Positions 36,728 to 45,465 of a stretch of DNA of 64,000 nt are shown here, piece after piece. How positions within the stretch are numbered: the first letter of the stretch is position 1; each line of letters opens with the position of its first letter. The notes under the pieces were generated by a model. That model did not search any database. It was not told the origin of the DNA and worked only from the letters and a program-made list of their open reading frames with translations. The DNA comes from Bradyrhizobium sp. LHD-71 (GTDB lineage: Bacteria > Pseudomonadota > Alphaproteobacteria > Rhizobiales > Xanthobacteraceae). Location of the stretch: positions 62,001 to 126,000 of the forward strand of contig NZ_JAVIFX010000016.1 of the NCBI RefSeq assembly GCF_031157255.1, in the 5' to 3' direction. The translations under genes and the position numbers were made by a program.

Positions 36728-37100
36728 TCGCCTCTTCCAGAACAAAACAAATCCCCGCACGACCAACGATGCGTTCGTGCTTTTTGCAAAACTGCCCCAG
36801 GAAAAACGACATGCGCATTGCCCCTGAAGGTGATGCAGACAGGGGGATGCCGGGCCATGGATGTGATGCGGACCCGAAGAGAAGCGCAAGGCCTAGTTAC
36901 TCATCGGACGCTCTCCTCGCGTGCAGAAGAAACGGCATCGCGCATTCAACCCATGATGCAACTGTCTCTCTTGCTCTGCAGCAACGTGTTGCATTGCAAA
37001 GAGACGGTAGTATGGCGATGATTTGGTCGGGCCGCCCATGTTGAGTGCAGACTGCGAATTATCTCGGCGGAGAATTCGCAGACACGTTTCGATCCACAGA
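36728..37100. other. Intercistronic gap in the exopolysaccharide operon
   Basis: 373 bp without a gene, between the Wza-like and barrel genes. It includes an imperfect hairpin (36962-37007) described separately and the promoter-proximal leader of the barrel gene. No credible small frame was seen. A gap this long in an otherwise tightly packed operon suggests an internal promoter or processing site. Confidence 0.5.
36962..37007 (-). other. Long imperfect hairpin in the exopolysaccharide operon leader
   Basis: 12 pairs with one bulged base: CTGTCTCTCTTGC (36962-36974) against GCAAAGAGACGG (36996-37007), 21-nt loop that contains the short palindrome GCAACGTGTTGC. No T run follows on either strand, so it is not a standard terminator. 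Possible mRNA stability or attenuation element, or a protein-binding dyad. Confidence 0.4.
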
Positions 37101-37688
37101 TCAGAACCAGCGTTCCGGAACGCGGATGTTGTCGCCGGGAAAGACCATGACCGGAGCGTCCAAGGGATAGATTTCTTCCACCACCGAGCCGGCGCGCCGA
37201 ATGACGACCTTGCCCTCGTTGGCGCGGTAGGTGTAACCACCTGCGCTCGCGACTGCGTCGAGCACGGTCAGACCGGCCTTGTAGGGATATTCGCCCGCAC
37301 GTTTGACCTCGCCGAGAATGAAGAATGGTCGGTAGTTCGCGACCTCCACATTGACGCGCGGGTCCTTCAACATGCCCTGCGATAAGGCTGCAGCGATTGC
37401 ATTTTCGAGCTGCCGCGTCGTCAAGCCGGCAGCCTTTACGCGTCCGGCGAGCGGAACCGAAACGTAGCCGGCGCTATCCACCTCATAATCGCCGGTGATG
37501 TCGCCTTCGCCGTAGACCTTCAAGCGAATGCGATCGGTCGGTCCAAGCCGATAGGATGGCGAGCCCGGCTCAGGACGGGAGGCGTAGTAGCTGCCGCGCG
37601 ATTGAGCGCCGACTTCAGGCTCCACGGCTTGGCCGGGAACCGCCGCTGCAAGCATAATAACCATGCTCAACGACAATCGCTGGATCAT
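37101..37688 (-). CDS. Wza-like polysaccharide export protein
   Basis: 195 aa from the ATG at 37686-37688 with an AAGGGGGTG site. Signal peptide SLSMVIMLAAAVPGQAVEP. Poly_export domain at about residues 45-115 (YRLGPTDRIRLKVYGEGDITGDYEVDSAGYVSVPLAGRV), then one SLBB domain (RPFFILGEVKRAGEYPYKAGLTV). No lipobox Cys is present and it is only half the length of E. coli Wza, so it is the short form found in Gum/Vps-type loci, which probably needs the barrel protein as its outer-membrane partner. Confidence 0.92.
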   Translation of the reverse strand: MIQRLSLSMVIMLAAAVPGQAVEPEVGAQSRGSYYASRPEPGSPSYRLGPTDRIRLKVYGEGDITGDYEVDSAGYVSVPLAGRVKAAGLTTRQLENAIAAALSQGMLKDPRVNVEVANYRPFFILGEVKRAGEYPYKAGLTVLDAVASAGGYTYRANEGKVVIRRAGSVVEEIYPLDAPVMVFPGDNIRVPERWF

Positions 37689-37795
37689 ACTCACCCCCTT
37701 CAACACGAGACCCGGCGTGCTTATGGGTCAACAATCGGGCGAAACAATGCACGCGCGGGATCTCAATGCTGTCCAGTCGATGGCACATCGGCACG

Positions 37796-38632
37796 TCATA
37801 AAAATGAAACTGCTGCAGCTTCCAGGACAAGGCATGTAAGTTTTCCAGTGTGGACGGCGCCTGTGTCGATGTTGATGCGGTTGCTGCTGACGTATGGATG
37901 AATCACGGGCGTATGGCCGTGCACGACTGTCCATCCATGATCCGCCTTTGATTGAAGGAATTCCTGGCGGATCCAGAAGAGGTCGTTTTCCACCTGGTAT
38001 TCGATCGGCACGCCGGGTCTGATGCCTGCATGGACGAACAGGTAGTCGCCGCACCAATAGATATTTTGCAGGCACTGAAGAAACAGAAGATGTGTCCGCG
38101 GGAGCACACTGCAGAAGTCACGATGCAGTTCTGAAGGCACAAGTTGTGCCATCGCCGGAAGGGCGACGCCGTACGAGTTGATCGTGTTCAGCCCGCCCAA
38201 CCGTCTCCAATCGTAGATGACGTCCGGGTCATGGAGGAAGTCTTCCAGCAACGCCTCGTGATTTCCCCGCAGGCAAACTGCATTCCGATACACGAGGCGT
38301 CGACAAAGGATGTCGATAACCGTCTTCGAATCGCTCCCGCGATCGATGTAATCGCCGAGATAGATTTCGATTGCATACTTAACAGGACGTCTACGAAGGT
38401 CGTCGTCGATACGTTGTACGACATCGAACAGCAGGTCGGCCCGGCCGTGAATATCGCCGACCGCATAGACGCGCGTTGCCGGCGGCACGCGGGAGCGCCA
38501 GGCCGTTGTACCCGGAGCACCGGATCTTCCCATGCGAGGTTCGTGAGGGGAGACTGCTGCCATGTTTCGCGATGTTTTGGTAGCGGGCGGCGAGCAATGG
38601 CAGGCGCGATAGCCGAAGCTCGCTGATCCCAC
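37796..38632 (-). CDS. Calcineurin-like metallophosphoesterase
   Basis: 278 aa from the GTG at 38630-38632, which has a GAGAGG site 6 bp upstream; ATGs at 38563 and 38533 are alternatives and the first 50 residues look unconserved. Motifs in order: GDIHGRADLL, GDYIDRGSDSK, GNHEALLEDF, FVHAGIRPG and GHTPV, the full PPP/bacterial Ser/Thr phosphatase signature. The family dephosphorylates phosphoproteins or small phosphoesters. It sits at the head of the exopolysaccharide operon next to the tyrosine-autokinase gene, so a role in reversing protein phosphorylation is possible. No membrane segment. Confidence 0.9.
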   Translation of the reverse strand: MGSASFGYRACHCSPPATKTSRNMAAVSPHEPRMGRSGAPGTTAWRSRVPPATRVYAVGDIHGRADLLFDVVQRIDDDLRRRPVKYAIEIYLGDYIDRGSDSKTVIDILCRRLVYRNAVCLRGNHEALLEDFLHDPDVIYDWRRLGGLNTINSYGVALPAMAQLVPSELHRDFCSVLPRTHLLFLQCLQNIYWCGDYLFVHAGIRPGVPIEYQVENDLFWIRQEFLQSKADHGWTVVHGHTPVIHPYVSSNRINIDTGAVHTGKLTCLVLEAAAVSFL

Positions 38633-38655
38633 CTTGTACCTCTCACGATAGCACG

Positions 38656-38673
38656 CACACTATATATAGAGTG
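38656..38673. promoter_or_regulatory. AT-rich palindrome upstream of the phosphoesterase/exopolysaccharide operon
   Basis: CACACTATATATAGAGTG, a dyad with 16 of 18 positions symmetric, 24 bp before the GTG start at 38632. The half-site unit TATATAGAG recurs in direct repeat at 38683-38691 with the YG extension (TATATAGAGCG), and a partial copy TATAGAG follows at 38693. The GC background makes such an A/T block stand out. It is a likely binding site for a repressor or activator of the locus. Confidence 0.5.
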
Positions 38674-38753
38674 CATGAGATATATAGAGCGTATAGAGGG
38701 ATGGAGAACTCGAATCGCTCAGACTTAAAGACGCATTGTGTCCGGAATGCGCG

Positions 38754-38972
38754 TCAAAAGAAGAGCCAGCGCACGGCCACAATGATTGCGACCCATGCCA
38801 GGACGTTTGCAAGCAGTATCCAGTTTCTCAAGCGGCGATCTGGTGTCACCGTCGACTGAGGGTCCAGGCTGTGCGCATCGCCAGCAATCATTCCTGACTC
38901 GATCGATGAAACATCAGGAGAGCGGCCACCCCTGGGCACGCCTCTCTCAAGTTTTTCAAGTCTGATGATCAT
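38754..38972 (-). CDS. Small membrane protein, unknown function
   Basis: 72 aa from the ATG at 38970-38972 with an AGGAAGCG site; an in-frame ATG at 39050 gives 98 aa without such a site. The N-terminal two thirds are charged and probably cytosolic (MIIRLEKLERGVPRGG). One TM helix near the C-terminus (NWILLANVLAWVAIIVAVRWLFF), ending at the stop. It reads away from the exopolysaccharide genes' promoter and lies between two halves of the locus. Small single-TM proteins like this may modulate the polysaccharide machinery, but I see no family. Confidence 0.55.
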   Translation of the reverse strand: MIIRLEKLERGVPRGGRSPDVSSIESGMIAGDAHSLDPQSTVTPDRRLRNWILLANVLAWVAIIVAVRWLFF

Positions 38973-39335
38973 CGCTTCCTGCGCAAAATCGTTCCCTGGT
39001 TCCACCCTGCCACAAATCCTCTTGCGGGTATCTGAACGTATTGAAGACAATTATTTGCATGGCAGGTTCAACCACTGCGCAGCTTAACAGTTGAGCAATG
39101 CCAGTTAAGTCCTTCGCCGTGCGGTTCAATTTTGCTGCACTGCAATTTGCGCCGGGGCGTTGCCCATGCTGCGCCCGCGAAATTTTCCTTTTTCCGTCTC
39201 ACTTCGTCCAAGAATTTTGGAGAAGCTGCCCACTGTCCGATGTTCGTACCGTGCGACTCGCCGTGGACGTCGGAAAGCTTTCGTCTTTTGGGGCTGCGTG
39301 TCTGCGCTGACTCGCGTTGTGGATGGAATCAGTCG
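38973..39335. other. Divergent region before the sugar-transferase operon
   Basis: 363 bp without a supported gene. The long reading frame that would extend the sugar transferase upstream (39132) is rejected because it lacks family similarity and a ribosome site. Short dyads such as GGTTCAACC near 39065 are seen, nothing decisive. Confidence 0.45.
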
Positions 39336-40082
39336 ATGACGACTCTCGTCTCTCTACCCGGCGCACAGGACAACGTTTCCCGCTTCTGGAAAACCTACCG
39401 ACCCAAGCCATCGTACCCGGACGCCGAGCGTGAAGCCCGGCGCGGCCGGTATGCGCCGCGGGTGTCGGGAGTGGGCGTCCGGCTCTCGGCCAGCAAGCGG
39501 ATATTCGATGTCACGGCAGCCGCTATGGGGCTGTTGTTGCTCTTGCCGCTCTTCATCGCGATCGCAGTCGCGATCAAAGTCACGTCGCGCGGCCCGATGT
39601 TCTTTCGGCAGTATCGATACGGTTATCGAAACAGGTTGTTCAAGATCTATAAGTTTCGCACAATGTACTCTGCGCTCGGCGATCAGTCCGGCCGGCAGCA
39701 GACGGTCGCGAAAGACGCGCGGATAACTCGGGTGGGTCGTATCTTGCGCAGCACCAGTCTCGATGAGCTTCCGCAGCTGATCAACGTGATCAGAGGGGAG
39801 ATGTCGCTGGTCGGACCGCGTCCGCACGTTCCGGGCATGCTGGCGGCCGGCATGCTCTATGAAGACTTGGTTCCCTATTATTTTCAACGACATGCGGTGA
39901 AGCCTGGGATCACGGGCCTGGCACAGGTGAGCGGCTACCGTGGCAGTACGGAAGACGCCGACAGCGCGATAGCGCGCGTCGATTTTGATCTGGATTACAT
40001 CGCGCACCGGTCGCTGAAGCTGGATTTGGCGATCATCGTTCGCACCGTTCGCAAGGAATTCCTCGCAGGGAGCGGAATGTAG
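39336..40082 (+). CDS. Polyprenyl-phosphate sugar-1-phosphate transferase
   Basis: 248 aa from the ATG at 39336. It starts the repeat unit by moving a sugar-1-phosphate from a nucleotide sugar to undecaprenyl phosphate at the inner membrane. Single re-entrant hydrophobic helix (about 60-85, [19 protein letters not shown]), then the catalytic core with [41 protein letters not shown] and [15 protein letters not shown]. It is the short PglC-like form and lacks the four-TM N-terminal domain of WbaP/WcaJ. It lies 35 bp before manC. An N-terminal extension of about 50 residues precedes the membrane segment. Confidence 0.93.
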   Translation: MTTLVSLPGAQDNVSRFWKTYRPKPSYPDAEREARRGRYAPRVSGVGVRLSASKRIFDVTAAAMGLLLLLPLFIAIAVAIKVTSRGPMFFRQYRYGYRNRLFKIYKFRTMYSALGDQSGRQQTVAKDARITRVGRILRSTSLDELPQLINVIRGEMSLVGPRPHVPGMLAAGMLYEDLVPYYFQRHAVKPGITGLAQVSGYRGSTEDADSAIARVDFDLDYIAHRSLKLDLAIIVRTVRKEFLAGSGM

Positions 40083-40117
40083 GTGCGACGAAGGGGACAG
40101 GGGCGAAGGGGGCAAGG

Positions 40118-41584
40118 ATGAACCAGGCACAGCGGAATATTAAGAGGGCGGAACGGACCGGGTTGGACGCTTCCATCGTTCCCGTTTTGTTGTCGGGGGG
40201 GACGGGGTCGCGCCTCTGGCCTCTGTCGCGCGAGGCGCGGCCAAAGCAATTGCTGTCATTGACGGACGAAAGAACGCTGCTGCAGCAGACGGTCGCGCGG
40301 GTCGATGATGCAGCCCTGTTCGGGGCGCCGATCATCATCGCCAATGCCGAGCATCGCTTCCTGATTGCCGAGCAGCTGCGTGCCATCGGCCGGGAGGCGA
40401 CGGTCATGCTCGAGCCCGTCGGCCGAAGCACGGCACCGGCCGTCGCCATCGCGGCGTTGACCGCATTGCGTGACGATCCCGAGGCGATCATTCTGGCGAT
40501 GCCGGTCGATCATATGATCCGGGATCCTCTGGGCTTCCGCAGGGCCGTTGCGGCAGGCCTGCCGGCCGCCCGTGCGGGCCAGTTCGTTCTGTTTGGCATC
40601 CGTCCTGACTCTCCTGCGACCGGAATGGGCTACATCAATATCGGCGAGCCTTCCTCCGCGGTGCCTGCCGTCCACCATGTGGGTGGCTTCGTGGAGAAGC
40701 CCAATCTCGCGACGGCCAAGGGCTTTCTTGCGGCAGGGTCTCATCTTTGGAACAGCGGCATCTTCCTGATGTCGGCGAAGGCCTATCTTGAGGAGCTCGA
40801 GCGGCTTGCGCCGGACGTTCTGACCGCATGCCGCGCGGCCTTGTCCGGAGCGGTCGAGGACTTCGATTTTGTCCGCATCGCCGCCGACGCATTTGCGGCG
40901 TCGCCGTCGATCTCGATCGACTATGCGGTCATTGAGAAGACGGACAAGGCTGTGGTGGTGCCGGTGGACATCGGCTGGAGCGACGTCGGCAGTTGGTCCG
41001 CACTTTGGAAACTCGGCGACAAGGACGACGAGGGAAACGTCAAGTCCGGTGACGTCGTGCTGGAGGACGCGCGCGGGTGTTATCTGCGCAGTGACGGGCC
41101 GCTGGTGACCGCGCTCGGGGTTGACGATCTTGTCGTCATTGCCGCCTCGGACGTCGTGCTGGTCACAAGGCGCGATCGCGACCAGGACGTCAACAAGCTG
41201 GTCGCGCGACTGCGCGCGAATGGTCATCGCGCCGCGACCGAGACGCCCGCGGTTCACAGGCCATGGGGATACTATCAGTCGGTCCATTCCGGTGAGCGAT
41301 TTCAGGTCAAGCGGATCACCGTCAATCCTGGCGCGAAGCTGTCGTTGCAGATGCACTATCATCGGGCGGAGCATTGGATCGTGGTCAACGGTACTGCGCT
41401 CGTCACCCGCGACGATGAAACGGTGCTGCTGCGCGAGAACGAATCAATCTTTGTCCCGCTGGGATGCACGCACCGCCTCGAAAATCCCGGCAAGATGCCG
41501 CTCAATCTCATTGAGGTGCAATCGGGTCCCTATCTTGGGGAAGATGACATCGTCCGCATCGAGGACGTCTACAACCGTGTTTGA
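40118..41584 (+). CDS. manC: Mannose-1-phosphate guanylyltransferase / mannose-6-phosphate isomerase
   Basis: 488 aa bifunctional enzyme, cytoplasmic, making GDP-mannose for the exopolysaccharide. N-terminal pyrophosphorylase domain with the signature LSGGTGSRLWPLSREARPKQLL and IPVDIGWSDVGSWSALW-type active-site block (here VVPVDIGWSDVGSW). C-terminal type-II cupin isomerase domain from about residue 375: HRPWGYYQSV, GAKLSLQMHYHRAEHWIVVNGTA with metal-binding His residues, and FVPLGCTHRLENPG. Overlapping G-rich runs before the ATG give several possible ribosome sites. GDP-mannose is also the donor for several GT4 enzymes, in line with those in the locus. Confidence 0.94.
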   Translation: MNQAQRNIKRAERTGLDASIVPVLLSGGTGSRLWPLSREARPKQLLSLTDERTLLQQTVARVDDAALFGAPIIIANAEHRFLIAEQLRAIGREATVMLEPVGRSTAPAVAIAALTALRDDPEAIILAMPVDHMIRDPLGFRRAVAAGLPAARAGQFVLFGIRPDSPATGMGYINIGEPSSAVPAVHHVGGFVEKPNLATAKGFLAAGSHLWNSGIFLMSAKAYLEELERLAPDVLTACRAALSGAVEDFDFVRIAADAFAASPSISIDYAVIEKTDKAVVVPVDIGWSDVGSWSALWKLGDKDDEGNVKSGDVVLEDARGCYLRSDGPLVTALGVDDLVVIAASDVVLVTRRDRDQDVNKLVARLRANGHRAATETPAVHRPWGYYQSVHSGERFQVKRITVNPGAKLSLQMHYHRAEHWIVVNGTALVTRDDETVLLRENESIFVPLGCTHRLENPGKMPLNLIEVQSGPYLGEDDIVRIEDVYNRV

Positions 41585-41638
41585 GTCGCTGATGCCACAA
41601 AGGCGTTATGCGGCCGACGCAGTGACAGGGGGCCGCGC

Positions 41639-42424
41639 ATGCGAGCAGTGAGATCAGCAAAAAAAGCGCTCAAAGAGGCGTTCCCGTCCCTTTGGCTGGA
41701 GTGGCATTTCATGCGCCGCCCCAAGTCCGCTGAAGTGGAATTGGGTTACCTTAAGAACGTCATTCCGAGCAACGCGATAACGGTTGATGTCGGGGCCAAC
41801 CGCGGCCTCTACACGCGTGAGCTCGCGCGCTGCTCGAAACATGTGCACGCTTTCGAGCCCACGAAACAGATGGCCGACCTGTTGCGCCGCACATCGGCTT
41901 CCAATGTTCAAATCCACGAGATAGCCATTTCGGATCGCGATGGCGTAGCGACGCTTTCCGTCCCGCTCGATGGCGACCAGGCGGTGCACAGCCTCGCATC
42001 GATTGAGCAGCGGACCGACGCGGAAACATGCGCCATGGAAACAGTGCGGACGGCTCGCCTCGACAGCGCCGTCAAGGACGACGTGGCCTTCGTCAAGGTT
42101 GATGTCGAGGGCCACGAGCTTCATGTGTTGAAGGGAGCGACCGGCGTGATCGAGCGAAGCCGTCCGGTTTTCCTGGTCGAGGCAGAAGAGCGCCACAGCT
42201 CTTCGGCGACGGCGTCCGTGTTTGAGTTCTTCAAAGCACAAAGCTACCGAGGTTTCTTTATCCTCGACGGAGAGGTCAAGCCGATCTCCGAATTCGATCC
42301 GCGTACGATGCAGGACACCGATTCGCTTCTGCCTAATGGCGGGCGAAAGGAGGGGCAGCCCTACATCAACAATTTCTTCTTCTTTCCCGATCATATGGAC
42401 GGCATGACCGCCTTGCTTGGTTGA
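41639..42424 (+). CDS. FkbM-family methyltransferase
   Basis: 261 aa, SAM-dependent. FkbM domain with SAM-binding motif TVDVGANRGLYT and the second motif FVKVDVEGHELHVLKGA, typical for the family. It O-methylates a hydroxyl, in polysaccharide loci usually on a sugar. It has a G-rich site before the ATG and lies 54 bp after manC. The C-terminal 60 residues vary between family members. It probably adds a methyl group to a sugar of the repeat unit. Confidence 0.9.
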   Translation: MRAVRSAKKALKEAFPSLWLEWHFMRRPKSAEVELGYLKNVIPSNAITVDVGANRGLYTRELARCSKHVHAFEPTKQMADLLRRTSASNVQIHEIAISDRDGVATLSVPLDGDQAVHSLASIEQRTDAETCAMETVRTARLDSAVKDDVAFVKVDVEGHELHVLKGATGVIERSRPVFLVEAEERHSSSATASVFEFFKAQSYRGFFILDGEVKPISEFDPRTMQDTDSLLPNGGRKEGQPYINNFFFFPDHMDGMTALLG

Positions 42425-42492
42425 CGCCGGCCTCAGCCTTAATCTTCGCTTCCGGCAGCTCTTAGCGGAAACCGAACAACCAAGGAGCGTTC

Positions 42493-43812
42493 ATGCGCAT
42501 CTCAATGATAGGCGCCGGCTATGTCGGCCTTGTGTCCGGTGCTTGCCTTGCTGACTTCGGGCACGAGGTCACCTGCGTCGACAACGACGAGGAGAAGGTC
42601 GCGCTGTTGAATCGCGGTGAAACGCCGATCTATGAGCCGCAGCTGGGACAGATCATTGCCGATAATGTTACGGAAGAGCGCCTCCGGTTCACGACTGACC
42701 TGAAGACATCGGCCTCAAAAGCCGACGCGGTATTCATCGCAGTCGGCACGCCGTCACGGCGCGGTGACGGCCACGCGGATCTATCCTACGTTTACGCGGC
42801 GGCACGCGAGGTTGCGAGCGTGCTGACTGATTTTACTGTCGTCGTCACGAAATCAACGGTTCCTGTCGGCACCGGAGATGAAGTCGAGCGCATCATCCGC
42901 TCCGAGCGCAAGAACATCGAGGCGCCGGTCGTTTCGAATCCTGAATTTCTACGGGAAGGCGCGGCTGTCTACGATTTCAAGCATCCGGACCGTATCGTGA
43001 TCGGCACGAACGATGATCGAGCGCGCGAGGTGATGAACGAAATTTACCGACCGCTGCACCTGAATGCGTCGCCGATCATGTACACTGATCGCCGCAGTGC
43101 GGAGCTGATCAAGTACGCCTCCAACGCGTTTCTTGCAACCAAGATCACCTTCGTCAATGAAATCGCGGACCTTAGTGAGAAGATCGGCGCAAATGTGCAG
43201 GATGTCGCCCGGGGAATGGGCCTCGACAAGCGCATTGGTCCGAAGTTCCTGCACCCTGGTCCCGGCTTCGGCGGCTCGTGCTTTCCGAAAGATGCGCTTG
43301 CGCTTGCCAAGACTGCACGCGACCACGAGTCTCCCTTGCGGATCGTTGAGACGGTCGTCGATGTGAATGACCATCGCAAGCGCGCGATGGCCAAGAAAGT
43401 CGCGGCTGCGCTTGGCGGCAACCTTCGCGACAAGACCATTGCCGTCCTCGGACTGACGTTCAAGCCGAACACGGACGATATCCGCGAGGCACCTTCGATC
43501 CCGCTGATCACGGCGTTGCAGGATTTTGGCGGACGCGTGCGCGCATACGATCCGGCCGGTATGGAACGGGCAAAGCAGGTTCTGCAAAACGTCGAATTCT
43601 GCGCAAACGCCTATGAGTGCGCTGCCGATGCCGATGCGGTCGTCATTGTAACTGAATGGGACCAGTTCCGCGCCCTGGATCTCAAGAGGCTCGCTGCAGT
43701 CATGGCGTGTCCGGTGATTGTGGATCTGCGGAACATCTACGCACCTGACGAAGTTATTCGAAACGGCTTTCTCTATAACGGAGTAGGCCGGCCGCTCTCG
43801 CTGTCCTACTGA
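42493..43812 (+). CDS. ugd: UDP-glucose 6-dehydrogenase
   Basis: 439 aa, oxidises UDP-glucose to UDP-glucuronate with two NAD+. N-terminal Rossmann motif GAGYVGLVSGACLAD, VAVGTPSRRGDGHADLSYV, middle helix block and catalytic Cys263 in PGFGGSCFPKDALAL, then the C-terminal UDP-binding domain (GLTFKPNTDDIREAPSIPL). AAGGAG site before the ATG. Its product is a donor for acidic exopolysaccharides and a precursor of galacturonate and xylose. In this locus it supports a polymer containing a uronic acid. Confidence 0.96.
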   Translation: MRISMIGAGYVGLVSGACLADFGHEVTCVDNDEEKVALLNRGETPIYEPQLGQIIADNVTEERLRFTTDLKTSASKADAVFIAVGTPSRRGDGHADLSYVYAAAREVASVLTDFTVVVTKSTVPVGTGDEVERIIRSERKNIEAPVVSNPEFLREGAAVYDFKHPDRIVIGTNDDRAREVMNEIYRPLHLNASPIMYTDRRSAELIKYASNAFLATKITFVNEIADLSEKIGANVQDVARGMGLDKRIGPKFLHPGPGFGGSCFPKDALALAKTARDHESPLRIVETVVDVNDHRKRAMAKKVAAALGGNLRDKTIAVLGLTFKPNTDDIREAPSIPLITALQDFGGRVRAYDPAGMERAKQVLQNVEFCANAYECAADADAVVIVTEWDQFRALDLKRLAAVMACPVIVDLRNIYAPDEVIRNGFLYNGVGRPLSLSY

Positions 43813-43830
43813 CGATTGAACGCGAAAATC

Positions 43831-43848
43831 GCCGAATTGCGATTCGGC
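43831..43848. other. Short perfect hairpin after ugd
   Basis: GCCGAAT (43831-43837), loop TGCG, ATTCGGC (43842-43848). No T run on the + strand; on the minus strand GATTTTCGCG follows, too weak for a firm terminator call. It separates ugd from the coiled-coil gene. Confidence 0.35.
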
Positions 43849-43867
43849 GCCACGGAGTTGCGGTCCA

Positions 43868-44290
43868 ATGATCACGGGGTTCTTTAGGTCGCGTGCGACC
43901 ACATTTCGTACCCGCTCCCCGGAGCGGGATCGGGAGTCGGACTTGATGAAAGTCGATCGGGTCGCGAAAGCAATCGATCAGGCGATTGCCGATCTGACCG
44001 TGGAGCGGGATGGTCTCGCTCAGCGGTTGACAGACGTCACGTCACGGGCGGCGATTGTTGCCGGGAACGGCGCCGACGACTACCTGACGCGCGAGAAGGC
44101 GGTGAGCGACCGCCTGAGCGAGTTGGATACCGAAGTCAAAAATGCCCAGTCTAGGCTAGACCACCTAACTTACAACATTTCGCAATTCGAGTACCTGCGA
44201 GATGAATTGCGGTCACGACTTTCCGATGCCGGTGGATCAGCCGCCCGCGATGATGGTCCGAACATGCGCGAGCCCGCTGTGGCAAGCTGA
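43868..44290 (+). CDS. Small coiled-coil protein, unknown function
   Basis: 140 aa from the ATG at 43868; an in-frame ATG at 43946 (MKVDRVAKAI) gives 114 aa and both have GGAG-type sites. Mostly alpha-helical with heptad-like spacing (AIADLTVERDGLAQRLTDVTSRAAIV, then KAVSDRLSELDTEVKNAQSRLDHL). No signal peptide or TM segment. The family is not recognised. It lies between ugd and the converging glycosyltransferase, so a role in the locus is only by position. Confidence 0.65.
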   Translation: MITGFFRSRATTFRTRSPERDRESDLMKVDRVAKAIDQAIADLTVERDGLAQRLTDVTSRAAIVAGNGADDYLTREKAVSDRLSELDTEVKNAQSRLDHLTYNISQFEYLRDELRSRLSDAGGSAARDDGPNMREPAVAS

Positions 44291-44361
44291 TTCAAGCGCG
44301 ATGAAGTGTCGTGACGGTGATCGCGGCTATTGGTAGTAGCAGCGCATTCGAGCGGCGCAGA

Positions 44362-45465
44362 CTAGATCGCCTTCATCATCTGCGTGTAGATGTTGAGGTA
44401 CTGGTCGCGCATGTGAGCGATGTCGAGTTTGGTGACGAAGCGCTTGGCTGTTGCAGCGATGCGCGTCGCAATCTCGGGCTGTGACGCGAGAGCGATGATC
44501 TTTTCGGCCAGATCTTCTGCCGAGCCCACCTTGAACTTCACTCCGTTTGAACCGTCGATCAAAAGTTCAGCCGGCCCGTCGATGTCCGCGGCGATGACCG
44601 GTACGCCCATTGCCATCGCCTCGAGCAACGCGAGCCCGAAGCCTTCGTAGCGTGAAGGCAACACAAAGACATCGGCGTCACCAAGCAGGGCCGGAACGTC
44701 GGTTCGATCGTAGAGAAAGCGGATACGGTTCGACACGCGCTCGGCGGAAGCGAGCTTCTGAAGAAATTCAACTGTCGTCCGGTCGCCATCGGGCGGACTG
44801 CCGACAAAATCGCAACGAACGTCGAGATTGCGGCTCAGGCAGATTCCCAGCGCCTTGATCAGGATGTCCTGACCTTTCTGGCGCGGGTAAAGACGGGCGA
44901 CGTTGATCAGACGAAGCGGTGTACCAAGCCGGCGTGGACGATCTGGCGCACAGAACGATGCAAGCGGAATACCGTTATGCACCTTGAAGATGCGTTGCAG
45001 GTTCACATGGCGGCACTCGCGTTCGACCGCGCTGGAGATTGCAATGTTCCAGTCGACGAAGCGCTGGTGTAGCCGCAGCCTGACCCGATCCCATGAGGCG
45101 ACGATGCCGGTGTTATGGATCGTGTAACCGACGCTCATCGACCGATAGAGTTTGCCGAGCATGGCGAAGTGCTTGGCGCCGCTGTCGTGCGCATGGATCA
45201 GGCGAACGTCATGCCGGCGCATGATACGCAGCAAGGTCAGGATGATCCGCGGATTGCGTTCGCCGGGCGTGCGCTTCAGGAAATACGTCGGATGGCCGCT
45301 CGCCATCAGTTCGGAGGCGAACTGCTCGTTGACTTTATCGTTGATAACAACGAAAACAACTTGTCGTACGCTATCGCCAGTGGCACAACTTGCCGCGAAG
45401 TTGATCAGGAGTCGTTCCGAGCCGCCAACCGTCAGCGACGAGATCAACTGAAGTACAGATGCCAC
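44362..45465 (-). CDS. GT4-family glycosyltransferase
   Basis: 367 aa, GTG start at 45463-45465 with AAAGGC upstream. N-terminal ASVLQLISSLTVGGSERLLINFAASCA is the diagnostic start of the GT4 subgroup; donor motif EGFGLALLEAMAMGVPVIAADIDGPAEL with Glu-x7-Glu. It is convergent with the coiled-coil gene. It is the last recognisable member of the exopolysaccharide locus, about 20 kb from the other glycosyltransferases on the same strand, so it may add a side sugar. Confidence 0.91.
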   Translation of the reverse strand: MASVLQLISSLTVGGSERLLINFAASCATGDSVRQVVFVVINDKVNEQFASELMASGHPTYFLKRTPGERNPRIILTLLRIMRRHDVRLIHAHDSGAKHFAMLGKLYRSMSVGYTIHNTGIVASWDRVRLRLHQRFVDWNIAISSAVERECRHVNLQRIFKVHNGIPLASFCAPDRPRRLGTPLRLINVARLYPRQKGQDILIKALGICLSRNLDVRCDFVGSPPDGDRTTVEFLQKLASAERVSNRIRFLYDRTDVPALLGDADVFVLPSRYEGFGLALLEAMAMGVPVIAADIDGPAELLIDGSNGVKFKVGSAEDLAEKIIALASQPEIATRIAATAKRFVTKLDIAHMRDQYLNIYTQMMKAI

